From Anthostomella pinea (lineage: Eukaryota; Ascomycota; Sordariomycetes; Xylariales; Xylariaceae), in the NCBI GenBank assembly GCA_963556695.1, contig CAUWAG010000008.1:2046001-2110000 (forward strand): a stretch of 64,000 nt of DNA, in the 5' to 3' direction. The notes under the pieces were generated by a model that did no database searches, was not told where the DNA came from, and saw nothing but the letters and a program-made list of their open reading frames with translations. Below are positions 54,019-64,000 of this stretch, in pieces; position 1 is the stretch's first letter; each line of letters opens with the position of its first letter. Made by a program: the position numbers and the translations under genes.

Positions 54019-56381
54019 AGCATCATAGCACCATGCTGTTGTGCAGCGGCATCGGTGGGAGGAGGTGTGCTGGAGGGTTGGCGGTGGTCGTAATGCCTTT
54101 GATATTCTCTACTCTGTAAGAGATGGACTTTGGGTGGAAGTGGGAGCGCTAATGAGATACGGTATGATATCCCCTCAACTTTCATCATGTACCAAGCATC
54201 TTCTATTGTACATTTTGGCGTACTGTACAGGCATTGCTCTTGACAGGTCGTGGCTGGCCCATTTGAATTGGCATCGTCGTTGAGGAGATAGGCCACGGCA
54301 CCTCGAAGGATCAAACAAGCTTTTGCCAAGCTCAAAAAGACTAGCAGGGTTCTTTACGATACGACTGCATCAACGTTCATACAAGTCACACCTGGGACAG
54401 AGGTTGGGGGTGTATGTGTACAGGAGCTAGGCTATGGGAGATCGTGAGGCGCTCAATCATCACTCGAGGTATGGATGGCAAGTGTAGTCGACTCGTCAGG
54501 TACTCCAAAGAGGTGACAGTCGCATGGAATCAGATCGGCATCATGATCACCACCATGCCTCCATTAGATCATTCTTCTTCCTTACCGCCCACGCGACAGC
54601 CTACCGGCAAGTCGGCAAGCCATCCATTCATCTTCATTACCATGATGATTCACGCGCTCACCCATGCTTGGTGCTGTAATATGATACACCAAATATGGGA
54701 TCGTCATGCAGGCGCAGGGCTTCATGAACCTGATCACTGCTGTAGGGATTAGATCAGACGGAGGAACCAGTGTGCGACCGCCGACGACCACGCGCCAGGA
54801 TACTGCAGCTTGTCCGCCTCGTGAGCCCTGCTGTGCGTTTCATGTGGGAGACATCCTGGCGTCTGATCTCGATTGTGGTTTACACATTTGAACCAGGGAA
54901 ATGGTAACGCGGCTATGCGGCGAGCAGAGATGCTGAGGCGAATCGAATCATTACTTCGAGGGTCTGTCAGTGGTGTGAGTACCTTGGCATTTTGTATACA
55001 GAGCGCTACAAGAAGGACATCTAGCATATATCTGGTTCCCTGGCTCTTCTCTCTGAAATCCTCCCGGGGCAACTTGTTCACGGTACGACTTACCTACCTC
55101 GCCAATCATTCTTGTGACCGCAATACCTGTGGATATGGAATGCGCGGCCAACGGCAAAGGACCCCTGAAAAATCATGTCGGATGTGAGGCCCGGGTCACT
55201 TCCCTTTGTGATCAGACGAAACGGGTGGATCACCAGGGATCGGCGTTGAGCCTCGTCGAGGCGCTGCCTGGGTCGCGCAGCTGGGCCTTTCAAGTCACTC
55301 CTGCATCGCATCCATGCATGAACCTTTTAGAATTGACTCGTCATCGACCGCCAGCCCCGAGGGACGGCCATTCTCGAAACTTGTTGGTGCCACCCAGGGC
55401 GTCTGTAGGCGGGAGGTCGAGGTGTCACTAACTGTTCATACAGTACTTCGATCACGAATCACGATCTGGGAGATTTGGAAATATGCGTGTTCATAGCAGA
55501 GATCTTTGGCGCCGACATACAAGCAATTGCCAAGGAATCGGCTTCATCAATCTCAGCGATCGAAAGAAAGTTCTTCCATGTCGTCTTGTAGGAGCGGCGA
55601 TTCCAGGTCGGCAGGAACCGAGAATTCCCACGAATCAAGACTCGGAATTTCCCCGTTGTGGATAGGGACCGTTGAAACATGGCGCCAGGGGTAAGGGGAA
55701 CCTCTCAACTTCTCCACCGCCAACGCCGCCGCCGAACGTGGGGCTATCCGCAACTTTGACGACCGACATTGTCAAGTGACAATGCCTCGATGGGCCCATC
55801 CACATCATTCGGATGGTTGAGCTGGGGCCTTTAATCTAACGATTACTTGGGTTCGGCATATGAGGTTAGAGATTGATATCTCTGCATGTGCTTGCGCCGA
55901 CGTCGACGCCGACCTTTGGCACGGATTTCCGCCTCACAGAGGAGCTTTGCTGGGCCTACCCGCCTCTTTCCCCTCTGGCTAGGCTTGTTGTTGCAGCTCA
56001 AGTCACTTTCATGGTGCTCGCGATGCTGTCTGCTTCGAGGTATCTTTCCCGCTGTCTAGTCAAGGCTTAGGGGAATCGTGAACCAGACAAACGAGACATG
56101 TGTGATAGATATTGCACGTCTGGACCCGTTCAAGAGAACCGCGAGGCTGCCACCTTGTGGACCTTAACCGCCATTCGCAACCCCTTCTCTTCCATATTGG
56201 TCGTGAGGCCCGACGGCATGGGTCAAAGGGCCACACCTCCCCCTACGCCTCAACGTCGTAACGACGGGAGACTCTGAATTGCTTGTTTCTTTGCAGTGGA
56301 GTTGACAGGACTGCAATTAGATGAACTGCTGCAGGGTTAGACAACCATGGACAAGCTGACGATGCAGCCTCCTCACGAATC
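54019..56381. other. Gene-poor stretch of about 2.4 kb
   Basis: Many short frames on both strands, none with a family signature. A minus-strand frame at 55553-55753 is somewhat protein-like (acidic tail LQDDMEELSFDR) but too short to call. The right part is upstream sequence of the AA9 gene. Confidence 0.45.
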
Positions 56382-56648
56382 TATATAACAGTGAAGCTTT
56401 CCTCCCTCTCAACGCCTTTCCTTCTTTTCTCCATCGTCACCATCAACGGTTCTCGAAGTCAACTTCCATTCACTTTTGCTACCTGTCTCTCTTTACAGTC
56501 TCTCTTTCTACCTCCTGGTGAGAACATCTTCGCATCTTGATCGATACCTCAGTTTTATACTACCTTCGTCCAACACACGAATTTACTACTTACCACATTA
56601 CACTCACTTTACAATCAACCGACTTTCGAAACCGCAACATCCGACAAG
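56382..56648 (+). promoter_or_regulatory. Core promoter and leader of the AA9 oxygenase gene
   Basis: A TATATAA box at 56382-56388 is followed by a long pyrimidine-rich tract (about 56398-56520, CCTTCCTTCTTTTCTCC-like), the usual mark of strongly expressed fungal genes, and then the ATG at 56649. Confidence 0.65.
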
Positions 56649-57860
56649 ATGAACAGCATGAGACCCTCCACCCTGATCGCGGCTCTCGCCTCCGCCGCTG
56701 GTGTCGCCGCCCACGGCCACGTCAACAACATCGTCATCAACGGTGTCTCGTACCAAGGCTACGACCCTACGAGCTTTCCCTACATGGCGGATCCCCCTAC
56801 CGTCGTAGGCTGGGCCACAACCCAGACCGACAACGGCTTCGTGGCGTCGGACGACTTTACCAGTGCCGACATCATTTGCCACAGAAACGGCACCAACGCC
56901 GCGGGTCACGCCCAAGTCGCGGCCGGTGACAGCATCTCGATCCAGTGGACCGTGTGGCCCGAGTCGCACAAGGGTCCCATGATCGACTACCTGGCCGCCT
57001 GCGACGGCTCCTGCGAGACCGTTGACAAGACGGCCCTTGAGTTCTTCAAGATCGACGGTGTCGGCATCCTCGACTCGACTTCCGCCCCGGGTACCTGGGC
57101 TTCGGACGTCCTAATTGAAAACAACAACACCTGGCTCGTCCAAATCCCGGCCACGCTCAAGGCCGGCAACTACGTCCTCCGTCACGAGACTATTGCACTA
57201 CACTCAGCCGAGTCGGCGGGCGGCGCTCAAGCCTACCCTCAGTGCTTCAACCTGGAGGTCACCGGCGATGGTACTGATGTGCCCACTGGTACACTCGGAA
57301 CCGCGTTGTACACCGAGACCGACCCCGGTATTGAGATCAACATCTACACCACCGGAATCACCTACGACATCCCCGGCCCTACCCTCATCGCCGGCGTCTC
57401 GGCTTCCGTATCGCAAGTCAGCTCGGAGGTCACAACCTCTGCCTCCGCCACTGCTGGCGACGGCACCGCTGCTGCTACTACGACCGCCGCCAGTGCCGCT
57501 ACCACCACTGCTGCCGCTGCTACAACCTCTACCGCCGCTGCTGAGACCTCCTCTACCGTTGTCGCCGAGACCTCTTCGGCCAGTACCAGCGTCGCCGTCG
57601 AGACCAGCGCGGTTGAGACCTCGTCCGCTGCTACTTCCGCCACTGTTCCCGCCACTACCCTCGCTACCGTGACCAAGGCCACTACCACCGAGGTGGCAGC
57701 CACCACCTCCGCAACTGCGTCGCCCAGCCAGACCGGATCTTCCGGCGTCGCAGCTCTCTACGGGCAGTGCGGCGGTAAGAACTGGACCGGCGCCACTTCC
57801 TGCTCTGAGGGCACTTGCACCAACATGAACCCTTACTACTTCCAATGTGTCAACGCTTAA
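56649..57860 (+). CDS. AA9 lytic polysaccharide monooxygenase with C-terminal CBM1
   Basis: A single exon of 403 residues. The signal peptide ends at A21, exposing H22 (AAHGHVNN) as the N-terminal histidine of the copper brace. The second brace histidine is H107 (ESHKGP); the outer-sphere His is H179 ([12 protein letters not shown]), with Q194 and axial Y196 (QAYPQC). Disulfide cysteines are present (C77, C118, C122, C199). A long Ser/Thr/Ala linker (about 255-365) joins the CBM1 ([25 protein letters not shown]). The enzyme oxidatively cleaves cellulose or related glucans outside the cell using O2 or H2O2; the CBM1 binds crystalline cellulose. All catalytic residues are intact. The gene is GC-rich with no intron. 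Confidence 0.96.
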   Translation: MNSMRPSTLIAALASAAGVAAHGHVNNIVINGVSYQGYDPTSFPYMADPPTVVGWATTQTDNGFVASDDFTSADIICHRNGTNAAGHAQVAAGDSISIQWTVWPESHKGPMIDYLAACDGSCETVDKTALEFFKIDGVGILDSTSAPGTWASDVLIENNNTWLVQIPATLKAGNYVLRHETIALHSAESAGGAQAYPQCFNLEVTGDGTDVPTGTLGTALYTETDPGIEINIYTTGITYDIPGPTLIAGVSASVSQVSSEVTTSASATAGDGTAAATTTAASAATTTAAAATTSTAAAETSSTVVAETSSASTSVAVETSAVETSSAATSATVPATTLATVTKATTTEVAATTSATASPSQTGSSGVAALYGQCGGKNWTGATSCSEGTCTNMNPYYFQCVNA

Positions 57861-58400
57861 GCGCTTTTCACGAACCGTTAAGTTGGGATGCTTGGATTGT
57901 TGGCGTATGATAGGGGCATTGGCGAGGCATTGTGTATAGACGGAGCGATTGCACACATGGTTGGCTCTCTTGACTTGAGGGGCCGCTATCAGGGGTTCGC
58001 ATTGGAGCTCATGTTCCCTTCTTGTATATAGACAATAAATGATGGCATTATTTGATCTTATGACCCTGGTCCTATTGACTTTCGTCAGCTGTGACTGTTT
58101 ACCATTTGAAGGATGCTTCTATCCTCACTTAGAAGGAAAGATGTTTCCCCAGTACCCGGACAGAGCAACATAATTGCTCTACCAGCTTAAGGTGCTCTGC
58201 GGTTTATATCGTACTCAAGCAATGCACCGCCATTAACAAATCATGTTACTAGTCGCTCATAGACGGATTTACTTGCGAGCTTACTTTGCGTCACTAGTTT
58301 TTGTCCGCAGAATGGCAGCGACCTCTCACGGTTTACTGGGTATGTCGTCGGAGAAACAATAGAGCTGTTGCCGTAGACTCAGCCACGCCGGTCAGCGATA
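57861..58400. other. Intergenic between convergent genes
   Basis: 3' flanks of the AA9 gene and the cupin gene. No further feature. Confidence 0.5.
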
Positions 58401-59051
58401 CTAAATCCATAGCCCACTCAGGCCTTCTCTTTCCTCGCCCAAGACCGGATCACGCGCTGGCTTGGGAACAGACCACACCGTCTCATACCTCCCAGCGTGC
58501 TCGCCGCCAACGGAGAAGTCCCATTCACCTCCGTGTTGATAAGCGCCAATCATAGTAAAGCCATTCAACTTCACGTCTTTCAACGTCTCCTCCACATTAC
58601 CACCCGCGGTCCTGTGCCCGTCGCCAGGTATGAGGAATCCGGATTCGGCGACCGGCTTGGCGTCGAACGTCTTATGGGACACGCCCGCGGGAATCACAAA
58701 TACATCGCCGGGCTCTGCGTGGATCTCTACGCCGCCGCCCTCGTGCCCCGCGCCATTCGTGTTGGTCTGCATATCGTCATCGGCATCGGCCGCGCCGAAG
58801 CGGATGGTAGCTGTACCGGAGAGCACGGTCATGCACTCGTGCGTCTTGGAATGGTAATGCGCACGCTGCGACGGCCCGTAACGCGCGATCCATTGCGTCT
58901 CCCAGCCGTTGACGAGGAAAGACCGGTATGCTGTGAGCGCGTCCAGATTCCGGCCGTCGCTGCCGAAGAATCGCGGGTAATGGATCAGTGGGTATGGGGA
59001 GTTGGGTACCAGAGGGGTTGGCTCTAGGTTGTAGGTCTTGGGTGCAGGCAT
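58401..59051 (-). CDS. Single-domain cupin protein (YjlB-like)
   Basis: A single exon of 216 residues, no signal peptide. The cupin core has HYHSKTHECMTVLSGTATIRFG (motif 1, with HxH...E as metal ligands) and GDVFVIPAGVSHKTF (motif 2, with the last His). Between them is a long acidic loop (DADDDMQTNTNG). The N-terminal stretch (YPLIHYPRFFG) resembles bacterial YjlB-type cupins. The reaction is unknown; the metal site suggests a dioxygenase, isomerase or binding role. It is divergently transcribed from the secreted lactonase gene. Confidence 0.85.
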   Translation of the reverse strand: MPAPKTYNLEPTPLVPNSPYPLIHYPRFFGSDGRNLDALTAYRSFLVNGWETQWIARYGPSQRAHYHSKTHECMTVLSGTATIRFGAADADDDMQTNTNGAGHEGGGVEIHAEPGDVFVIPAGVSHKTFDAKPVAESGFLIPGDGHRTAGGNVEETLKDVKLNGFTMIGAYQHGGEWDFSVGGEHAGRYETVWSVPKPARDPVLGEEREGLSGLWI

Positions 59052-59637
59052 GATGATTGACTAGGTTCCCTTTGGGTTCTTGAAAAGAGTTACAAGCGAG
59101 GTCTTGAGACGAGCCCGAAGAACTCCAGTCCGAGTTTGGAGTCAGGAAGTAAGCGGGGCAGGTCCGGTCCGATTTTAGCCCACGGGATGATGGCGGAAGC
59201 CGGTGCTCGGCGAGTCCGGCCTCATCACAAAACACCATCAATTATCCCCGTCCACAATAAACTTCACCATGGCTTCTAGGCCTTCCCTCCTCATTAACCA
59301 AACTGATTATTATTCCACATACATATCTGGTAAAAGTGTTTCAGAATTATCTGTGCAGGATGGGTCGACGAGAGAGATCCCCCGAGGCCGAGCCCTTTGT
59401 TGCATTGACAAATCGCCAAAGGGCTTACGTTTCTGGCGGCAACCATGCGTTGGCTCTTCTTCGCCTAAAATCCTTTGTTCGACGTGTCCGACATAACAAT
59501 TGGATGTCTCGAACCCGGGTGTGTTGCATTGTTCGGCACTTGGACCTTGGGTATGATTAGCCCGGTCCCACGGTGTGTCGTCTACCCTCTCACTTTTTGT
59601 TGATATCGTGAAGACACAATTTAGCGCGGAATAAAGC
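59052..59637. promoter_or_regulatory. Region between divergent cupin and lactonase genes
   Basis: Starts at 59051 (minus) and 59638 (plus) face away from each other. No operator recognised; short frames here look random. Confidence 0.5.
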
Positions 59638-60843
59638 ATGCTACGAACGCTAGCTACAATATTGACCCTCGGCCTCGCGGTCGCATCCCCGTCGCTCGAG
59701 GCCCGTGGAGATGACCCCCACAAACTGATCATCGGCGCCCCGTTCCAAGTTCTGACCGCCGACTTCGATGGCACCAAGTTCACTATCACCGGCAACGTTA
59801 CAACAGTCGGCTCAGCCCCTAGCTGGCTGCTCTACAAGCAGCCAAATCTCGTCTATGCTGTGAACGAGAACGCCAACGACACCAGTCTCTTCCAGCTTAG
59901 GGAGAACCACAGCAACCTTACGCTTCTAAGCAGCATCACCAACGGCGCATTGGGCGTCGTTCACCTCGAGTTCAACTTCTTCCAAACCATCATGGTCGGT
60001 GCCGGCTACGGAAGTGGAATGATCTATGTCTGGAACTCAGCGTTACCGGATGGGACCCTCGAGCTCGTGAAGCAGGTCAACATCACCGGCAAGCTCGGCC
60101 CCAAGCAGCCCAACCAGGCGGCGCACCATCCCCACCAGGCCGCTATCGACCCTCTCGGTCGCTTCTTCCTGATCCCCAACCTCGGCGGTGACGCCATCGA
60201 GATCCTCGACACGCACAACGGCCTGTCCACTCTGACGCGCCGTCCCCTATTCGCCGGTTCCGGTCCCCGGCATGGCGGCTTCCTGCAGGACCAGCGGAAC
60301 AAAGTGACCTACTACGCAGTCGTCTGCGAGCTGTCAAACGAGGTCAAGTTCTTCAAGGTCAAGTATTTGCCCAGCGGCATCAAGTTGCTGCACGTCTCGA
60401 CGCAGAGCACCTACGGCCCGGGTTTCGGTCCGGCCAACAAAACAACGGCCGCCGCTGGCGAGATCGTCATCGCTCGCAACATGCGCGACGTCTACATTTC
60501 GAACAGGCTCAGCGGGAACGAGACGGACAGTATATCGCACTTCATCTTCAATCCACCTGAGGGTACCGATCGAAACCTGAATGCGACACTCACCTTTGAT
60601 GAATTGGTGTCGTCGGGCGGTATCGCGCCGCGCATGTTCAGTCTCAGCGCAGACGGTGAGGAGAGAATTGTGTTTGTTGCAAACCAGGGAGGAGAGAACG
60701 GTCTGTTGGCGATGAGGCGAGATCTCGAGACTGGGAACATTGATCCTAAACCGATCGCCACGGTGCTGAACACGGACTTGGTCGCGCCGCAGCTGGCTAC
60801 TCAGGCGAACATGGGGCCGTACTTTATCCAGGAGATCGTCTAG
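59638..60843 (+). CDS. Secreted beta-propeller lactonase family protein
   Basis: A single exon of 401 residues. Residues 1 to about 17 (MLRTLATILTLGLAVAS) are a signal peptide, followed by an EAR processing site. The rest is a seven-bladed propeller of the lactonase family (6-phosphogluconolactonase / carboxy-cis,cis-muconate cyclase type). Motifs are APSWLLYKQPNLVYAVNE near the start, AHHPHQAAIDPLGRFFLIPNLGGD in the middle, SGPRHGGFLQD and VIARNMRDVYISNR later. Several NxS/T sites fit an extracellular protein. The natural lactone is unknown. Upstream cupin and downstream transcription factor may be regulated together, which is only inference. Confidence 0.88.
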   Translation: MLRTLATILTLGLAVASPSLEARGDDPHKLIIGAPFQVLTADFDGTKFTITGNVTTVGSAPSWLLYKQPNLVYAVNENANDTSLFQLRENHSNLTLLSSITNGALGVVHLEFNFFQTIMVGAGYGSGMIYVWNSALPDGTLELVKQVNITGKLGPKQPNQAAHHPHQAAIDPLGRFFLIPNLGGDAIEILDTHNGLSTLTRRPLFAGSGPRHGGFLQDQRNKVTYYAVVCELSNEVKFFKVKYLPSGIKLLHVSTQSTYGPGFGPANKTTAAAGEIVIARNMRDVYISNRLSGNETDSISHFIFNPPEGTDRNLNATLTFDELVSSGGIAPRMFSLSADGEERIVFVANQGGENGLLAMRRDLETGNIDPKPIATVLNTDLVAPQLATQANMGPYFIQEIV

Positions 60844-60982
60844 GCGCGCTATCTAGCGAGCATTTTATCAAATAGAGTAGCTTGGTGTTGACAGCCTCGT
60901 GACCATTCGCAACGCGACTCGGATCCTGACGCGGCCTTTAAGCTCAGCTGAGCTTGTACTGCGCCGTGACCGAAGCGCCCTC

Positions 60983-62610
60983 TCATAAACACTCAGCCCG
61001 GTAATTGGAGCCTGAGTAGAGAAGACTCATCGCATCCAGCGTTTCAAAAGCCTTCCTGCCCGGCTCATCGTGGATGCGACCGATCCACATGACTTCCACG
61101 AGCTGCTCCCGCATGTGATCCCAAGATAGAGGCTGAGAAGGTCCTCCTGATCTCCATTGACAGCATAGCCATTCCTCATCCGCGTCGAATACCGATAAAG
61201 CGCCAATCAGCAGAACCCAGGCTAACACATTCCTTCCATCACCTGTTGATATAGCGCCTGCAGCTCTATAAGCACTGCGAAGTTTATCCGCCAACTGCGG
61301 ATACGGATATCTCCTCCCTGGAAGCTGAAATGTCATGGTGATCATGAATGCCAGCATACCCAGACGAAGGCACTCGCTCAGTGGTCGAAGACCATCATCA
61401 GCTGAATGCGTCGAGTCCATTTGCAGCAGACGAGACTGTATGTAGTCCATTGCTGACTGGAACATCTCGCCGTTTACACGTGTGTTGCGGTCAGAGTGTT
61501 GGTTGATCATCGTCACCAGATGCTGTAAGTCCGTGAACATCACGCTCATCCTATGGTCGACCAGGCCTTCGACAGATAGCATTCTGGTGTTGTAGCAGAT
61601 CGGCGCAGGGTATATACCTCGAAAGAGTGGCTGTAAAGCTTTCTGGGTGTCGTCGTTGAAGCGCGGCTTGCCTTCGCTGCTGGCTGACTGGGCCACGTCC
61701 AGGCTGGATATAGCAAATCAGTACATCTAGTTCAAAACAACAACAGTCCATTAGCATGCGTACCAGGCAATCTTGAACCGTATCTTTGGGTTCAGCTTCT
61801 TCATGCCACCACGTAACCGTACTACCTGCTCCAGACCCATCATGTGCGTTTGCGCAGCAGTGGAATCATCGAAGATGCCAGCCATCATATTCAGCGTCAT
61901 GACAATAGAAATGACCGAGTCCAGCAAGTGCGCATCCTTGGTGGCCAGCTTTCGGTTCAGAAGTGACAGTGTCTTCCGCAGATGGAAGATAGTGAGGCTA
62001 CCGGGCTGCTGTCGGCGTGTGTAATCACGCAGAGCGGAGAGGGTCAGTAGCGATGAGTGCAGGTACGCAGCGTCTTCGGCCATCCATGCGAACCCGCGGT
62101 TGAGGCCAGTTGAGTTGAAGTCCAAGCAGGCCTCGATGGGGTAGATGTTGAATGGGACGCCTTAGACAGGTTGTTAGTGGAAGGACGAGGCTTTCACTCG
62201 CGGAGACCAGCATACGCACATTCTGATAAGAGCCTGAGGGACTCGTGATCGATATCCTCCGCAAAGCGAAAGAAGGCCAAGCTCGAGGCGGCAAGCGGAG
62301 GCAAAAGGCTGACGGCCTCATCTGGGGCAAGCAGAGACTTCCTGGAATACGGGTCTGGAACAGCGCCTGCAGTTCCCTTGGGCCCCTGCGTCAAGGCAGA
62401 CAGTGATGGAGATGTTGGGTTGACGTCTAGAGTCTTCGCCAGCTTAGAAGCCGACGCCTCCGCATCTTGACGAGCGTACTGGGCCGACCGATATGAGCCT
62501 GCCCGTCGATTCTTCCCTTTGACGCAGTGGCTGCGGATCAGCTGTCTGTGGTCTTTCTTTGGCTTACCAAAGCTATCTGTGGAGACGAAAGCGAAACCGA
62601 AATCAGGCAT
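60983..62610 (-). CDS. Fungal_trans_2-type transcription factor without zinc cluster
   Basis: Three exons, 62220-62610, 61764-62160 and 60983-61703, splice in phase to 502 residues. It begins MPDFGFAFVS and has the basic segment KPKKDHRQLIRSHCVKGKNRR, which resembles the conserved IRSHxMxxKNR element of fungal regulators that lack the Zn2Cys6 domain. Regions typical of the Fungal_trans_2 (DUF3468) domain follow: FNIYPIEACLDFNSTGL, HSSLLTLSALRDY, LLNRKLATKDAHLLDSVISIVMTL and GLEQVVRLRGGMKKL. It is presumably nuclear. Convergent with the lactonase and divergent from the SDR gene, so it may control one of them. Confidence 0.85.
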
Positions 62611-63544
62611 GACGAATAAGCTGGGAGAAGCAGATGTCGGGCAGGTATGGAATGTCTTGGTCAACCCTGAGATTGCCTTGACGACACAGTGTTTGCCAAT
62701 TCAGGAAGGAAGAGCACGTTGATATACAGGTCTTCGGTTCTCGGACGAATACCGGTACCGTATTTACGCCGTCCCGCTCCCCAGCCCCCGGCCCGAGCGG
62801 CGCACTGGCCACGCACAGGATTTGCCGTTTCAGGTATAGCCTGACTGGGTAAGTACCCCCCTATTCATACGACCCGCTTCGGCACCATGGTGCTGCTAGC
62901 TCCCGCTCGTAAGTGCACAGGCCATGCACAATGTTTGCCTTTTCCAGTATAGCCTGACTGGGTAACGACCCGTTTCGGCACCCATGGCTGCATGGTGTTA
63001 CTAGCTCCCGCTCCCAAGTGCATTAGCCACGCATAAGGTTTGCCATTTTTTGTATAGCCTGACCACCTGGGTAAGCACAGCCCGCTTCGGCACCATGGGT
63101 ATGGCTATAGATGTTAATGGACTGTGGTTCAATAAATGTACCATCGAGGCATGCTGGCAAAGACGTGGGAGAGCTGTAGCCTAGAAATGTCCATCTCCGC
63201 CACTGCTCAGCATGGACCAGGCATACTGTTCGCCGTATTGGTCATAGTTCGCACCGCAGTGCCCCCTACCAGCATTGCGCGGCAGTCGTGGACCTCATGT
63301 ACTTCAGCAGGTATCGTAGGTAAGTCATCTGGCATTCCGCTGCCAGGCACATTGATGACCAGATCTGAATTCGCTGGCCGACCCTCTAATCTTGGACCAT
63401 TTCACCTGGTTATAAGTAACTTTACGTCCCGTACGCTCTTTCGTCAAAGTCTCCAGTCCCGTGTACCTTCTCATCGCATTCCATATTCTTCCCAATCCCG
63501 TTCATCAATACAACCTCGTTCATCAATACCACGCAGCACCCACC
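62611..63544. promoter_or_regulatory. Region between divergent transcription factor and SDR genes
   Basis: Contains the three-copy tandem repeat at about 62798-63110 and a pyrimidine-rich stretch before 63545. A 195-codon frame at 63136-63723 overlaps the SDR gene in another phase and has no domain. Confidence 0.5.
62798..63110. repeat. Three diverged tandem copies of a ~105-bp unit
   Basis: Starts near 62798, 62911 and 63014. Shared blocks in each copy are a CACTGGCCACGC-like block, TTTGCC, GTATAGCCTGAC, GGGTAA, CGACCCGCTTCGGCACCATGG (first 20 bases similar) and GCTAGCTCCCGCTC. Differences are scattered and many are transitions. It is located in the intergenic region of two divergent genes. 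Confidence 0.8.
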
Positions 63545-64000
63545 ATGATGCCTTCATCCATAGCCCTCCGTCCCACCCTGACCCCCTTCAAACAATTCTA
63601 CGCCAACCAATTCGGCACCAAACCCCAGCCGCCACCCCGAGGCACAACCTTCGCCTCCAAAACAGCCATAATAACCGGTTCTTCCAGCGGTATAGGGCAA
63701 GAATGCGCTCGCCAAATGCTTGACCTCAACCTCTCACACCTAATCATGGCCGTCCGCAACCCTGCGAAAGGTGAAGCAATCGCGAAGGAACTGCGGAAGG
63801 GACACCCCATGGCAGTGGTTGATGTGTGGAAGCTGGATATGCTGCACTATGCCTCCATTCAAGCGTTCGCTGAGAAGTGTGAGAGGGAGTTGAGGAGACT
63901 GGATATCGTAATCCTGAACGCCGGAGGCTCGAACCAAGCTTTCAAAGTCAATAAGGAGACGGGGCATGAGGAGAGTTTGCAACTCAACTACCTCTCTAAC
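63545..64000 (+). CDS. Short-chain dehydrogenase/reductase, 5' part (runs off the window)
   Basis: 152 codons from ATG 63545 to the window edge with no stop. After a leader (MMPSSIALRPTLTPFKQFY) the Rossmann fold begins: TAIITGSSSGIGQECARQML (the TGxxxGIG loop), MAVRNPAKGEAIAKEL (Arg after the second strand favours NADP), VWKLDMLHYASIQAF (the D-M contact) and IVILNAGG (NAG). LQLNYLSN is the start of the helix with the catalytic Asn. The catalytic YxxxK lies beyond the window. It resembles WW-oxidoreductase or retinol-dehydrogenase-like fungal SDRs. Substrate unknown. Confidence 0.88.
   Translation, partial: MMPSSIALRPTLTPFKQFYANQFGTKPQPPPRGTTFASKTAIITGSSSGIGQECARQMLDLNLSHLIMAVRNPAKGEAIAKELRKGHPMAVVDVWKLDMLHYASIQAFAEKCERELRRLDIVILNAGGSNQAFKVNKETGHEESLQLNYLSN

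Noticed and set aside
57204..57956. 250-codon minus-strand frame opposite the AA9 oxygenase gene
   Set aside because: Gly/Ser-rich mirror of the Ser/Thr/Ala linker codons; a shadow of the real gene.
28000..64000. Secondary-metabolite gene cluster
   Set aside because: No polyketide synthase, NRPS, terpene cyclase or P450 is present; the lactonase, cupin, regulator and SDR are not enough.
1..64000. CRISPR array or prokaryotic operon structure
   Set aside because: Spliced genes and fungal families throughout; no regularly spaced short repeats.

Overview
The window is genomic DNA of a filamentous ascomycete (Pezizomycotina). The grounds are: protein-coding genes interrupted by short introns (about 50-100 nt) with GT..AG borders; fungus-specific families (PTH11-type receptor, Fungal_trans_2 transcription factor without a zinc cluster, AA9 copper oxygenase with a C-terminal CBM1, Ugo1, Rrp15); and retrotransposons whose stop codons and lost catalytic residues look like repeat-induced point mutation (RIP). 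The secreted lytic and small secreted proteins fit a plant-associated or saprotrophic lifestyle. I cannot name the genus.

Layout. 0.4-8.4 kb: a MAPEG-family membrane protein, two secreted proteins of unknown function (one with a duplicated propeptide), an F-box protein and a single-span membrane protein with a PPxY motif. 9.2-13.2 kb: two tandem paralogous single-span surface-type proteins, both with a broken reading frame, with a truncated short-chain dehydrogenase between them. 14.4-17.5 kb: a six-span membrane protein and an F-box/ankyrin gene with a frameshift. 17.5-28 kb: sparse DNA holding a small secreted protein with a doubled CX3C hairpin, a decayed L-amino-acid oxidase, a PaaI-type thioesterase and a MITE with TA target duplications. 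28.1-29.5 kb: a PTH11-like membrane protein.

29.8-44.0 kb is one nested transposon complex. A non-LTR element (LINE A, minus strand) is bounded by a perfect 13-bp target duplication. A 5'-truncated LINE B sits inside it in the opposite orientation. A Ty3/Gypsy chromovirus sits inside LINE B (227-bp LTRs, 5-bp duplication AGATG, apparent self-priming site). Three solo LTRs with 5-bp duplications lie in LINE A, LINE B and the chromovirus.

44.3-64 kb is gene-dense: a Cys-rich GPI-type protein, a secreted glycoside-hydrolase-like protein, a gamma-butyrobetaine-hydroxylase-like enzyme, Rrp15, adrenodoxin-type ferredoxin, Ugo1, the AA9-CBM1 oxygenase, a cupin, a secreted beta-propeller lactonase, the transcription factor, and the 5' part of a short-chain dehydrogenase that runs off the end. 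The housekeeping core (about 48-54 kb) concerns mitochondria and ribosome assembly; its flanks are accessory. I found no convincing tRNA, rRNA or CRISPR. The most notable items are the reconstructable transposon nest, the double CX3C protein, and the tandem surface-protein pair with a frame-breaking 20-bp duplication.
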